From: Candidatus Leptofilum gracile
GTDB taxonomy: Bacteria; Chloroflexota; Anaerolineae; Promineifilales; Promineifilaceae
Direction: 5' to 3'
Length of the DNA: 64,000 nucleotides
NCBI GenBank assembly: GCA_016713825.1
Contig: JADJOJ010000011.1
Span: 248,001 to 312,000, forward strand
Both the position numbers and the translations under genes were made by a program. Numbering within the stretch: the stretch's first letter is position 1; every line of letters starts with the position of its first letter. Shown piece by piece: positions 1 to 8,730 of the stretch. The notes below the pieces were generated by a model. That model did no database searches. It had not been told where the DNA came from and was given only the letters and a program-made list of their open reading frames with translations.

Positions 1-136
1 GACACCGCCGAAGCGATTTTTAGCATCCGTAGCGCTGACAATTTTTGCCAACATATTTCACCTCGATTAGCTAAACATTTTAGCTAAATGAAGTGTAAAC
101 GGTAAATGGAAGGCTGGCAAGAGGAGTTTTCAATAG

Positions 137-201
137 AAGTGCCAGGCACAGGGCGAACGAACCTGGTAATTGAAGAAGCTGCTGCCCTGTGCCTGGCACT
201 T
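137..201. repeat. Long perfect inverted repeat (REP-like hairpin)
   Basis: An 18-nt left arm at 137-154 is the exact reverse complement of 184-201, with a 29-nt spacer. The core GTGCCAGGCAC is itself nearly palindromic. No T-run follows, so it looks more like a REP-type repeat than a classical terminator. The rest of 1-285 shows no gene I can support. Confidence 0.7.
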
Positions 202-285
202 GAGGCAAGCTGATTTTGCGGGAGAAAAAACAAGCGGCACGACTATGCTAAACATACTTCGACGCCGTTCCGAAGCCAGATAAGT

Positions 286-690
286 TTAATTGTTAGTCGC
301 AGAGGGATCGGTACCTAAGTCTTTGAGTTCTGGAGGATTTTTGCATAAGACATTAACACAGTAATTATCAACGATGAGAAATTCTCGTAAGTGCATTTCC
401 ATTGAGTTGAAACCCACACGATTGCGCTCAAGTGTCATCCAACCTCCATCGGTTACTTCCCAAAGCCAACCGTTTGGTTCACTGTAAGTGTTCCAAAACT
501 CAGCTAGTTCGCGTTCGTCAAGGACACGAAAACCTACGACGTTATGAAATTTCAAGCGAGCAAAGCTGAACCCAGGACCTTGTATTTCCACAATTAGATC
601 CGGTTCTTCAAATCGAATTGAGCGCACTACCTTGGACTTGTAACGGTTCGATCCAGGAACAAGAATACACTTTGGGTTGAGGTTAGTCAT
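286..690 (-). CDS. Hypothetical protein, 134 aa, immunity-like small protein
   Basis: I do not recognise a named family. The protein is soluble, with no signal peptide or membrane segment, and rich in Trp, Phe and Glu. A central block reads roughly LDERELAEFWN then WLWEVTDGGW, a style seen in small orphan or immunity-type proteins near polymorphic toxin loci; this is an impression of style, not a family match. I start it at the ATG at 690, preceded by TAGG nine bases upstream; a GTG at 726 would add 12 residues but has no ribosome site. It lies downstream of a truncated gene at 785-1000 on the same strand. Codon use is more AT-rich than in its neighbours, which suggests transfer. No toxin gene is visible nearby. 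Confidence 0.6.
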   Translation of the reverse strand: MTNLNPKCILVPGSNRYKSKVVRSIRFEEPDLIVEIQGPGFSFARLKFHNVVGFRVLDERELAEFWNTYSEPNGWLWEVTDGGWMTLERNRVGFNSMEMHLREFLIVDNYCVNVLCKNPPELKDLGTDPSATNN

Positions 691-784
691 TCGGCAAAAC
701 CTAAATAAAATTTTGAGATACGCCACATAATTTTGAAGTCAGTTCAGCATGTAAAGCTGTTTTGGAATAAATTTTAAAGCTTAC

Positions 785-1000
785 CTACTTATTCAGCAAT
801 TCGATTTCATCTTGAAGAAAGTCAGCAAGCCATATGGTTTGGCCTAAAGAGTTAGTCTTTTCAACGATGTAGATGGTTTCTTTTGAGTTGGTGGTAATGT
901 GAACAATTGTGCCAGTGTCGCCAACTTTTGGCGATTCTTTAACGGTTTCAGAGCCATCAAACGGCCGATTTGCTGTCTTTAGTTCTACACTCGAACAACA
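785..1000 (-). pseudogene. 5'-truncated remnant, DUF4926-like small protein
   Basis: An open frame of 71 codons ends in TAG at 785-787 and is closed upstream by an in-frame TAG at 1001-1003. It contains no ATG, GTG or TTG near its 5' end. The translation includes KVGDTGTIVHI and GQTIWLADFLQDEIELL, a beta-rich pattern like DUF4926-type small proteins (KGDVGTVVHV). The coding signal is convincing, but the start is missing, so this is probably a decayed gene whose 5' end was lost at the junction with the smc 3' end about 50 bp away. It may once have formed a small accessory cluster with the gene at 286-690. Confidence 0.45.
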
Positions 1001-1051
1001 CTATACTCTTCAAACACGTTCACCCCCTCACCTTGTCACCCCTTCACCCCA

Positions 1052-4000
1052 TCACAACAACTCTGGCTGCTTGATGTACTCCTCTGGCTTGATGGAGATG
1101 GCCTGGCTGGCGCTGTCGGAGCCCATGCTGATGCCGTAGATGGTTTGCGCCGCCTGCACCGTGCCCCGGTTGTGGGTAATGACGATGAACTGCGTGCCCA
1201 GCGCCAGCTCGCGCAGCTGCTCGCGGAAGCGGTTGATGTTGGCTTCGTCCAGGGCCGCATCCACCTCATCCATGATGCAAAACGGGGTGGGGGAAACTTT
1301 GAGCAGCGAGAAGATGAGCGCGGCGGCCGTCAGCGACCGCTCGCCGCCGGAGAGCAAGCCCAGCCCCTGCTCGCGCCGGTTGGGCAGCCGGGCGATGATG
1401 TCCACGCCGCTGATCGTCAGGTCGTCGGGGTCGGTGAGCACCAGGCGGCCCGCACCGCCGCCGAAGAGCTGGGTAAACGTCTGGCCAAAGACGGCGTTTA
1501 CCTTGTCCACCGTCTCGGCAAAGGCGCGGCTGGTCAGTTCGTCCAGCTCGTCGATCACTTTGCGCAGCCGCACTTCGGTTTCGTTGAGATCGTCCAGCTG
1601 CTCGGTGAGGAAGTCGTGGCGGTCCTGGGTTTCCTGGTACTCTTCGGGGGCGTCGGGGTTGATCGCCCCCATGCGCTGCATCTGCCCGCGGTAGTTGTGG
1701 ATCGTCTCTTCGATGTCGTCGGGCAGCTCGGTGACTTTGGGCAGGGCCTGCACGCCGACGATGGGCAGCGGCGTGGGGCCGGTCTGGTCCTCATCGTAAT
1801 GCAGGGCGACAATGCCGAGGTCGGTTTTGATGCGCTCTTGCAGCCCTTCGATGGCGCTTTGCTGCTGGCTGTAGGCGATTTTGGCCTGGGTGTAGATCGT
1901 TTCGTGGTCGTGGGCTTCTTTTTGGGAAACGGCCGTTGCCTCCTCCACATCCCCCAACTCCTCTTGCAGCTCAATGAGCCGTGCTTTCATCGGCGTTAGC
2001 TGCTCCTCCAGTTCGCTCATCTGGTCTTGCAGCCGGATGCGGTCTTGCTCATCCTGGCTCTGCGCCATCTCCGCCTGCTGCGCCAGCAAGGTGGCCTGCC
2101 GCTCCTTCAGGCGGTTGAGCTGCTGCTCAAACTGATTGAGCGTCGCCCGGCGGCTGTCCACCACGGCGCGACGGCCGTCTACAATCGTCTGTTCTGCGCC
2201 AATATTTTGCCGCAGGCTTTCTCGCTGCTGCTGTGCTTCGGCTACCGGCAGGCTGTCTAGCTGCGCCTGGGCGTGTGTGACGGCCGTTTCCAGCCGTACC
2301 AGTTCCGCCTCATCTTTTGCAGCGTTGGCCGCCAACGTTTCGATGCGCGTTTGCAGGCGGGCGGTGGCTTCCGCCTGCGCCTGCTGCTGCCGCTCGATGA
2401 AAGTTTGCTGCTGCTTTTGCCGGTCCAAATCCCGCTGCGCCTGGCTGACGCGCTGGCTGGCCTCGTTCATCAGGCGGCTCAGCCGCTGCTCTTCGTTGTT
2501 CAGCTCATCGGCGGCTTCTTGCTTGGCTTGAATGAGGGACTGCTGCTCGGAGACGGCCGTTTCCACCCCCGCCACCTCTTCTTTCTTCGCCGCCAGCTTT
2601 TGCTGCGCCTCGCGCCACGCCGCTTCGCGGGCCAGCAAACTGTCCTGCGCCGATTGGCCGACCAGCTCGATCAGGCCGCCCGCGTGGGCGACGGTGCCGT
2701 CTGGGGCGGTGGCAACAAAGCCGGTGGGCAGATTTTTTGCGAGGGCAACGGCCGTTTTCGCCCCATCCACCAACAAAACCCGACCCAGTAAAAGCTGCAC
2801 CAGCGGCGCAAACTGTTTATCGTATTTCACCACCGAATCGGCCCAGCCAATCGCGCCCGTCTCATTGATTTCCGGCGGCGCGGCGGGTTGTAAATTGTCC
2901 GCTACGGCGACGGCCAGGGCGGCGTCTGGGTCGCGCTGGGCGATGAGCTGCCAGAGGGCGGCTTCGTCGGGCAGCAGCAGGGTGCCCAGGCGGGTTTGCA
3001 GCGCGGCTTCGATCGCTTGCTGGTGCGGGGCGGGGATGGTGAGAATGGCGGCCAGATTGCCTAAAACTTTGACGGTGTCGGGAACTGCCGTTTCCTTCTG
3101 GCGCATCTGGTTCAGCATCTCGGTTTGGGCTTCCAGCCGGGCCAGCTCTTTTTGCTGGCGGCTCAGCTGCTGCTCCTGGTCGCGCAAATCGCGGCGCAAA
3201 TTTTTGAGTTCTTGAATCAGTTCCTGGCGCTGAGTTTGGGTTTCGCTGCGCTTTTGGCGCTGTTCGTCTACTTTTTGCTGGGCGGTGCTGAAAACGGCCG
3301 TTAGCTTCGCCACCTCGGCCTGCACTTTCACGCTTTCGCCCTCGCCCGCGCTGGGCTGGTTGGCCGACTGTTCTTGCAGTTGCTCACGCAGCTGGTTGAG
3401 CTGCCCTTGCAGCTGGGCCACCCGATTTTGCGTGCTGCGCTGCGCCTGGGTGGTGTTTTGCAGCTCGGTTTGCCATTTGTTAATCGTCGCCTGCTGCGTT
3501 TGGAAGGTGGCGTTGAACGTTTGCAGCTGCTCGCGCGCCTGGTTCAGGCTGGCCTGGGCGGCGGCGAGTTCTTCGGTGGCGGCGGCCAGTTCGCTGGCGG
3601 CCGCTTCCCGCTGCTGGCTGATGGGCGGCAGCTCGGCCTCTACTTCCGCCAATCGGCGCTGGATCGATTCCCGCCGCTCCTGCATGATGGCCACCTGTCG
3701 CCGGGCAGTTTCCAGCTGGTCGCGCAGGTCGTCCCGCTTGTTTTGCGTCTCGCTCACCTGCTGCTGCAGGCGGTGAATGCGGCGGCGCAGGTCGTCGCCG
3801 TTTTCTTGCTGGACGCGCAATTTTTGGCGACTGGTTTGCCAGAGTTTTTCGGCGGAAACGGCCGTTTCCCGCGCTCGTCGAATCTCTTTTTTAGCCACTT
3901 CCCAGCGGTAGCCGTACCAAATCCGCAATAAATTTTGCAGATCGACCGAAATTTGTTCGTAATTTTGGGCGCGGGTGGCCTGCCGTTTTAAGGAAGCGAG

Positions 4001-4603
4001 GCGAGGCCGGATTTCGGCCAAAATGTCGTGGACGCGCTGGAGGTTGCGCTGGGTTTCTTGCAAACGGCGCAGCGTTTCGGCGCGGCGGGATTTGTAATGG
4101 TTGATGCCCGCCGCTTCTTCAAACAGCGCCCGCCGCTCTTCGGCGCGCAAAGACAGCGCCTGGTCCACCAGCCCCTGCCCGATGATGGTGTAGGTGCGTT
4201 CGGCCAGGCCGCTGGTGGCCAGCAGGTCTGTGATGTCCTTCAGGCGCACTTTTTGGCCGTTGAGGATATATTCGTTTTCGCCAGAGCGGTGGGCGCGACG
4301 GCCGATTTCCACTTCGCTGTAATCAATCGGCAGCCAGCCGTCGCTGTTGTCTAGCGTCAGAATCGCCTGGGCCATGCCGGCGCGGGGGCGGCTTTGGCTG
4401 CCCGCAAAAATCATGTCGGTGGTGCGCTTGCCGCGCAGGGTGCTGTAGCTTTGCTCCCCCAGCACCCAGCGCACGGCGTCGGCGATGTTGCTCTTGCCGC
4501 TGCCGTTTGGCCCGACGATGGCGGTGATGCCTTCATCGAAGACAAATTCGGTTTTGCTGGCGAATGTTTTGTATCCTTGGAGGACGAGTTTTTTGAGTCT
4601 CAT
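1052..4603 (-). CDS. smc: Chromosome segregation ATPase Smc
   Basis: Smc forms V-shaped dimers that organise and segregate the chromosome together with ScpA and ScpB. The 1183-aa length is typical. The N-terminal head carries Walker A GPNGSGKS at residues 31-38. Long Glu/Gln/Arg-rich coiled coils flank a hinge at about residues 510-660. The C-terminal head has the ABC signature LSGGER at about 1084 and Walker B FCIMDE at about 1108, followed by the D-loop. I start it at ATG 4603 (MRLKK, as in most Smc proteins); a TTG two codons upstream is possible, and neither has a clear ribosome site. No scpA or scpB is in the window. The coiled-coil part carries several ACGGCCGT octamers, read as ETAV. 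Confidence 0.97.
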   Translation of the reverse strand: MRLKKLVLQGYKTFASKTEFVFDEGITAIVGPNGSGKSNIADAVRWVLGEQSYSTLRGKRTTDMIFAGSQSRPRAGMAQAILTLDNSDGWLPIDYSEVEIGRRAHRSGENEYILNGQKVRLKDITDLLATSGLAERTYTIIGQGLVDQALSLRAEERRALFEEAAGINHYKSRRAETLRRLQETQRNLQRVHDILAEIRPRLASLKRQATRAQNYEQISVDLQNLLRIWYGYRWEVAKKEIRRARETAVSAEKLWQTSRQKLRVQQENGDDLRRRIHRLQQQVSETQNKRDDLRDQLETARRQVAIMQERRESIQRRLAEVEAELPPISQQREAAASELAAATEELAAAQASLNQAREQLQTFNATFQTQQATINKWQTELQNTTQAQRSTQNRVAQLQGQLNQLREQLQEQSANQPSAGEGESVKVQAEVAKLTAVFSTAQQKVDEQRQKRSETQTQRQELIQELKNLRRDLRDQEQQLSRQQKELARLEAQTEMLNQMRQKETAVPDTVKVLGNLAAILTIPAPHQQAIEAALQTRLGTLLLPDEAALWQLIAQRDPDAALAVAVADNLQPAAPPEINETGAIGWADSVVKYDKQFAPLVQLLLGRVLLVDGAKTAVALAKNLPTGFVATAPDGTVAHAGGLIELVGQSAQDSLLAREAAWREAQQKLAAKKEEVAGVETAVSEQQSLIQAKQEAADELNNEEQRLSRLMNEASQRVSQAQRDLDRQKQQQTFIERQQQAQAEATARLQTRIETLAANAAKDEAELVRLETAVTHAQAQLDSLPVAEAQQQRESLRQNIGAEQTIVDGRRAVVDSRRATLNQFEQQLNRLKERQATLLAQQAEMAQSQDEQDRIRLQDQMSELEEQLTPMKARLIELQEELGDVEEATAVSQKEAHDHETIYTQAKIAYSQQQSAIEGLQERIKTDLGIVALHYDEDQTGPTPLPIVGVQALPKVTELPDDIEETIHNYRGQMQRMGAINPDAPEEYQETQDRHDFLTEQLDDLNETEVRLRKVIDELDELTSRAFAETVDKVNAVFGQTFTQLFGGGAGRLVLTDPDDLTISGVDIIARLPNRREQGLGLLSGGERSLTAAALIFSLLKVSPTPFCIMDEVDAALDEANINRFREQLRELALGTQFIVITHNRGTVQAAQTIYGISMGSDSASQAISIKPEEYIKQPELL

Positions 4604-4807
4604 AGGCAAAAAATGGGACGCGGATCAACGCGGGTGACGTGGCAAGAAACAAATAATCCGCGTTTTTCAGCGGTTGTTTGCGTCCTTTCGCTTCTTAAAG
4701 GTGACTGCTGAAAAGCCCTGATTTTTGGATGGATTGGGCGGCGCGCAGTATAGTGATATCTGGTAAACTATGCAAGTTGCCGTGAACCAAGGGGTTCATA
4801 AAATTGT

Positions 4808-4930
4808 GGACTTTTGGGATTTCCTGGGGTTTGCAACGAATTGACGCAAATTATCACGAAAATTCGCGTTAATTCGGGCTAATTCGGTGCAAAAAACAGA
4901 TTCACCCCGCCAAATCCTAAAGACCCAAAA
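4808..4930 (-). repeat. Intergenic repeat, copy A (inverted relative to 12240-12361)
   Basis: Read on the minus strand, this 123-nt block aligns over its whole length with 12240-12361 on the plus strand, roughly 85% identical by eye. Shared words include GGATTTGGCGGG, ACCGAATTAGCCCG and TTAACGCGAATTTTCG. The two copies therefore form an inverted repeat around the two cyclase-like genes. A 24-nt fragment of the same family is at 18907-18930. The rest of 4604-5100 shows nothing I can call a gene; an 85-codon open frame on the minus strand overlaps this repeat and looks spurious. Confidence 0.7.
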
Positions 4931-5103
4931 TTGTTTGGGCAAAGTCACCAGGTAAGACACGTTTCTTGGCGACCTTGCGTGAAAGTTGAACCAGCTTTGC
5001 TTGTGGGCATCAGAACGGCCGTCTGACAGACAACAGACAACAACTGCAATCAATGTTACAATACGCCTGCCAATGTAGTTTCGCTATCGGCCAACGCGTT
5101 TTC

Positions 5104-5109
5104 TATAAT
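5104..5109 (+). promoter_or_regulatory. Possible -10 element for the cyclase-like gene pair
   Basis: A consensus TATAAT lies 62 bp upstream of the GTG start at 5172. No convincing -35 hexamer sits 16-18 bp upstream (the sequence there is TCGCTA), so an activator or alternative sigma factor may be needed. Confidence 0.4.
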
Positions 5110-5171
5110 AGCGAGTGGGAAAGACTCACTTTTCGCATAACTTACAGACATTTTTCTAATCAGGTCTTTGT

Positions 5172-8100
5172 GTGTTGAACCGTCAAGAAATTGAACAGGC
5201 TATTGTTACGTTGGAAGCTCAGCGCAATGCGTTGAGTCCCGACGTCGCCAATATCGCGCTTAGCACGCTGCGCGCCAAGCTGGCGGGGCTGGTAGAACCC
5301 CTGCCTACGCCTCAGCAGGCCGAGGGGGCTGTGCTCATTGCCGATATGTCTGGCTTTACCACCCTGTCTGAACTGCTGGATGCGGAAGAGGTGCGTGACA
5401 TGATCAACGCGGTCTGGCAAAAGCTGGATGGGGTGATCGATTCCTGGGGCGGGCGGATTGATAAACATGTGGGGGATGCGGTCATTGCTTTTTTTGGTCT
5501 GCCGGTGCCCCGTGAAGATGATCGGGAGCGGGCGGTGCAGGCGGCGCTAGACATGCAGATGGAGCTGGCCCTGTTCAACGATGGCCCGCTGCGGCAGATG
5601 GTAAGCTCGCTGCCGCAGAACCAGGCGCTGCGTATGCGCATCGGGGTGCATTTTGGGCCGGTGCTGCTGGGCTCTTTGGGCAGCAGCGGCGAATACACCA
5701 TTTTGGGCGACACGGTGACGCTGGCCCATCAGCTGGAGCAGCAGGCTCCGGTGGGGGGCGTGCTGGTGAGCCAGCAGGTGTATGGGCAAATTCATCCCTT
5801 TTTTGAGGCAGAGGTTCAGGATGGGCTGGCGCTGAACGGCAAGGTGAGCACCGGGCGGGCGTACGTTATTGTGCGAGAGAAGCCGCAGGCGTTTCAGCGG
5901 GGGAACCGGGGCACCAGCTTTTTAGAGACGCGCATGGTGGGCCGCACGGAGGAGATCGGCCGTTTGCAGGATGTGCTGCAAGGGACGATCGAGTCGGCCC
6001 AGGTGCAGGTGGTGACGATTGTGGGCAAGGCGGGGCTGGGAAAAACCCGGCTGCTGTATGAGTTTGAGCGGCTGCTGGGTTTGTGGCCGGACCAGGTGAT
6101 GGTGTACAAGGGTGGGGCTGATCGGAGCGTGCGGCAACGGCCGTATGGCCTTATTCGCGATCTGTTTGTGAACCAGTTTGAAATTCACCGCCGCAACAGC
6201 GCCACCGTGGCCCGCGAAAAGCTGGCGCGTGGCTTGCTGGCCCAGCTGCAAGGGACCGAGACGCAAACGTTGACCCAGGCCCATTACATTGGCCATCTGC
6301 TGGGCTTTGATTTTTCAGACAGCCCGCTGTTGGGGGAAAGCTTGATGGACCCGCGCCTGCTGCGGGAGTATGCGTTTGAGGATTTGGTGGCGTATTTTAC
6401 GGCCGTTTGCCAGCAAAATGATGCCGCCGTGCTTTTTTTGGAAGATATTCATTGGGCCGATGAATGGTCCTTTGATTTGCTAGAATACCTCATTGCTGAA
6501 TGCCACCAGCTGCCGCTGATGATTGTTTGCCTGGCGCGGCCAGAACTGTTGGAGAAACGGCCGTCCTGGCGCGTGGCGGAAGATCATAACCAGCAAACAT
6601 ATCATCATCTTGACCTCAAGCCGCTGTCGCTCATAGACAGCCGCCATTTGCTGTCTGAACTGATGCAGCAGGCAGACCAGGTGCCACTGCGCGTGAGCGA
6701 TATGATCGTCAACGGGGCAGGGGGCAATCCGCATCATCTGGCTGAGCTGGTGAAGGTGCTGATTCAGGTTGGGGTGATCGACAACTCTGGCAGCCGCTGG
6801 TATGTGCGCATGGCCAATCTGGCCGATTTGCCCACCACGCTTACGCTGCCCCGCCTCATTGGCAGCCAGCTGGAAAACATGCCCAAAATGACGCGGCTGG
6901 TGGCCCAGCGGGCGGCGGTGATGGGCCCGTTTTTCTGGGATATGGCGCTGCTTCAGCTTAGTGCTGAAGATGAGGCGCCCCTGACTTGGGACAGCTTAAC
7001 GGCCGTTCTGGGTGATTTGGTTAATTTGGGTTGGATCTACCGACGCAAAAATTCCGCATTTTCTGGCACGCAAGAGTACGCCTTTAGCAATGATGATTTG
7101 CAAACGGCGGCGTATAACTCGCTCATGCTGCGCGATCGGCAAACGGCCCATGCGCGCATTGCGGCCTGGTTTGTCACCCACGACAACGCCCAGGCTGCCC
7201 AGCTGGCCAGCATGGTGGCGTATCATCTGGAGCAGGCAGAGAAATTTAGCCAGGGGGCGGTCTGGTACGGCCGTGCGGCCGAACAGGCGCGGCTGGATCA
7301 TGCTCCGGAAACGGCCGTGTTGCATTACTGCCAATCGCTCAATTTGCTGCCCGTTTCTCAAGAAACGGCCGTTCAGCGCGTATTGCTCAATGAAGGATTG
7401 GGGGAAATGCTGCGCTGGTTGGCCCAATTTGAAGACGCCACCGACGCCTATCTGGCGATGGCCACCGCCGCCCAAGCAATCGACGATATGCCAGCCGTGG
7501 TGCGGGCTTATTTGGGGCTTTTCTTGTGCCACTTCTTGCAAGACGATTTGGCGCAGGCGTTGCAAGCCGCCGAGCAGGCCGATGAGGTGGCCACGTTGGC
7601 CAAACTGGCCGATTGGCAGCTCATTACCCAGGCGGCCATTGGCTGGGTGCTGGTATTGGTGGGTGATCAATATACGGCCGTGCAAATTGGCAAAACGCTG
7701 TACAATAATCTAAAGGAAGATGCCGCGCCGCGCGCCAGAGCGTACATGCAGGCGCTGTTGGGGCATATTGCTCGTGAATCGGGCCATTTTGAGCGGGCGC
7801 GCAACACCACCGAAGCGGCCCGACAGCGCTTTCGTGAGCTAGATGACCGCATTTGGGAAGCGTTGATGCTGGCCCAGCTGGGGCATATTGCCCGCGACCA
7901 GCACGATTGGAAGACGGCCGTTAACAACTACACCACTTGCCTGCATTACGCCCGCGACCTGGGGGATGTGTACGGCACCGTGCTGGCGCTGCGCCACCTG
8001 GGAATGATTGCCATGCAGCAGGGGCAGCATGAACAGAGCGCCACGTATTTGCAGCAGGCGCTTACCCAGGCAGACAAAAGCGATAACGATGTGCTGCGGA

Positions 8101-8687
8101 TGCAGGTCTCTTGCTGTTTGGGCCAGCTGCACTTGTTGCAGGCGGTGGCCGCGCCCCAGTCGGCGCAGGATTTGGCACAGAAGGAGGCGCATTTGCAGTT
8201 GGCGTACAATTGGTGGGAACAAACGCTGCGGCTGGCGCGGATGTTGGAACGGCCGTTGGCCACCAGTACGGCCGTTGCGGGTTTGGCGCAGCTCTTCCTG
8301 GAGGATCATTTGCTGGATGAGGCGCTGGCCCAGGCAGAAACGGCCGTGGAGATGGCCCACTCGGTGCGTAAACAGCAGTTGGGGCGCGAGGCAAAGCGGA
8401 TTACGGCCGTGGCCTGGCGGGTGCTGGGCATGGTATTGGCCATCGAGCCCACCAAAACGCGCCAAACTACCGTGCAGCAAACAGCGGTCACCGCCGCCGA
8501 ATGTTTCTTGCGCAGTCACCGGCTGCTAAGCGACATGGGCCTGGCCACTGCCGATGAGCTGCTGCTAACTTTGCGCCATTGGGCAAATTATGAACGGCTG
8601 CGGGATAATCATGAGCAGGCCCAGGCGTTAGTCCAGGAGGCCGACCAACTAGCCCGGCAGTTTGAAACGGCCGTTGTGGCCCAATAA
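5172..8687 (+). CDS. Class III cyclase-homology/AAA/TPR protein A (metal-site half)
   Basis: A cytoplasmic multidomain signalling protein of 1171 aa. A short helical N-terminus is followed by a class III cyclase homology domain (about 52-235), an AAA/ORC-like ATPase (Walker A GKAGLGKT from residue 285; Walker B VLFLEDIHWAD) and a long TPR-rich C-terminus (about 680-1160). The order resembles mammalian soluble adenylyl cyclase. In the cyclase domain both metal-binding aspartates are present (D58 in ADMSGFT, D102 in KHVGD), as is the base-contacting Lys98. The transition-state Asn and Arg, expected in GD-x-V-N-x3-R, are Thr183 and Gln187. A homodimer should therefore be inactive. Start is GTG 5172 with CAGG upstream. 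It is a paralogue of the next gene, 43 bp downstream, and probably cotranscribed with it. The gene is dense in ACGGCCGT octamers. Confidence 0.9.
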   Translation: MLNRQEIEQAIVTLEAQRNALSPDVANIALSTLRAKLAGLVEPLPTPQQAEGAVLIADMSGFTTLSELLDAEEVRDMINAVWQKLDGVIDSWGGRIDKHVGDAVIAFFGLPVPREDDRERAVQAALDMQMELALFNDGPLRQMVSSLPQNQALRMRIGVHFGPVLLGSLGSSGEYTILGDTVTLAHQLEQQAPVGGVLVSQQVYGQIHPFFEAEVQDGLALNGKVSTGRAYVIVREKPQAFQRGNRGTSFLETRMVGRTEEIGRLQDVLQGTIESAQVQVVTIVGKAGLGKTRLLYEFERLLGLWPDQVMVYKGGADRSVRQRPYGLIRDLFVNQFEIHRRNSATVAREKLARGLLAQLQGTETQTLTQAHYIGHLLGFDFSDSPLLGESLMDPRLLREYAFEDLVAYFTAVCQQNDAAVLFLEDIHWADEWSFDLLEYLIAECHQLPLMIVCLARPELLEKRPSWRVAEDHNQQTYHHLDLKPLSLIDSRHLLSELMQQADQVPLRVSDMIVNGAGGNPHHLAELVKVLIQVGVIDNSGSRWYVRMANLADLPTTLTLPRLIGSQLENMPKMTRLVAQRAAVMGPFFWDMALLQLSAEDEAPLTWDSLTAVLGDLVNLGWIYRRKNSAFSGTQEYAFSNDDLQTAAYNSLMLRDRQTAHARIAAWFVTHDNAQAAQLASMVAYHLEQAEKFSQGAVWYGRAAEQARLDHAPETAVLHYCQSLNLLPVSQETAVQRVLLNEGLGEMLRWLAQFEDATDAYLAMATAAQAIDDMPAVVRAYLGLFLCHFLQDDLAQALQAAEQADEVATLAKLADWQLITQAAIGWVLVLVGDQYTAVQIGKTLYNNLKEDAAPRARAYMQALLGHIARESGHFERARNTTEAARQRFRELDDRIWEALMLAQLGHIARDQHDWKTAVNNYTTCLHYARDLGDVYGTVLALRHLGMIAMQQGQHEQSATYLQQALTQADKSDNDVLRMQVSCCLGQLHLLQAVAAPQSAQDLAQKEAHLQLAYNWWEQTLRLARMLERPLATSTAVAGLAQLFLEDHLLDEALAQAETAVEMAHSVRKQQLGREAKRITAVAWRVLGMVLAIEPTKTRQTTVQQTAVTAAECFLRSHRLLSDMGLATADELLLTLRHWANYERLRDNHEQAQALVQEADQLARQFETAVVAQ

Positions 8688-8730
8688 TGAGGCATTCGCA
8701 AGAAGCCACACAATGAACTGAGCTGTATTG

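Noticed and set aside
1145..3931. Long plus-strand open frames inside smc
   Set aside because: They are antisense to the smc coiled coil; their Gln/Leu/Arg-rich composition reflects the complementary strand.
4796..5053. 85-codon open frame on the minus strand
   Set aside because: It overlaps repeat copy A, has no plausible ribosome site and no recognisable composition of a real protein.
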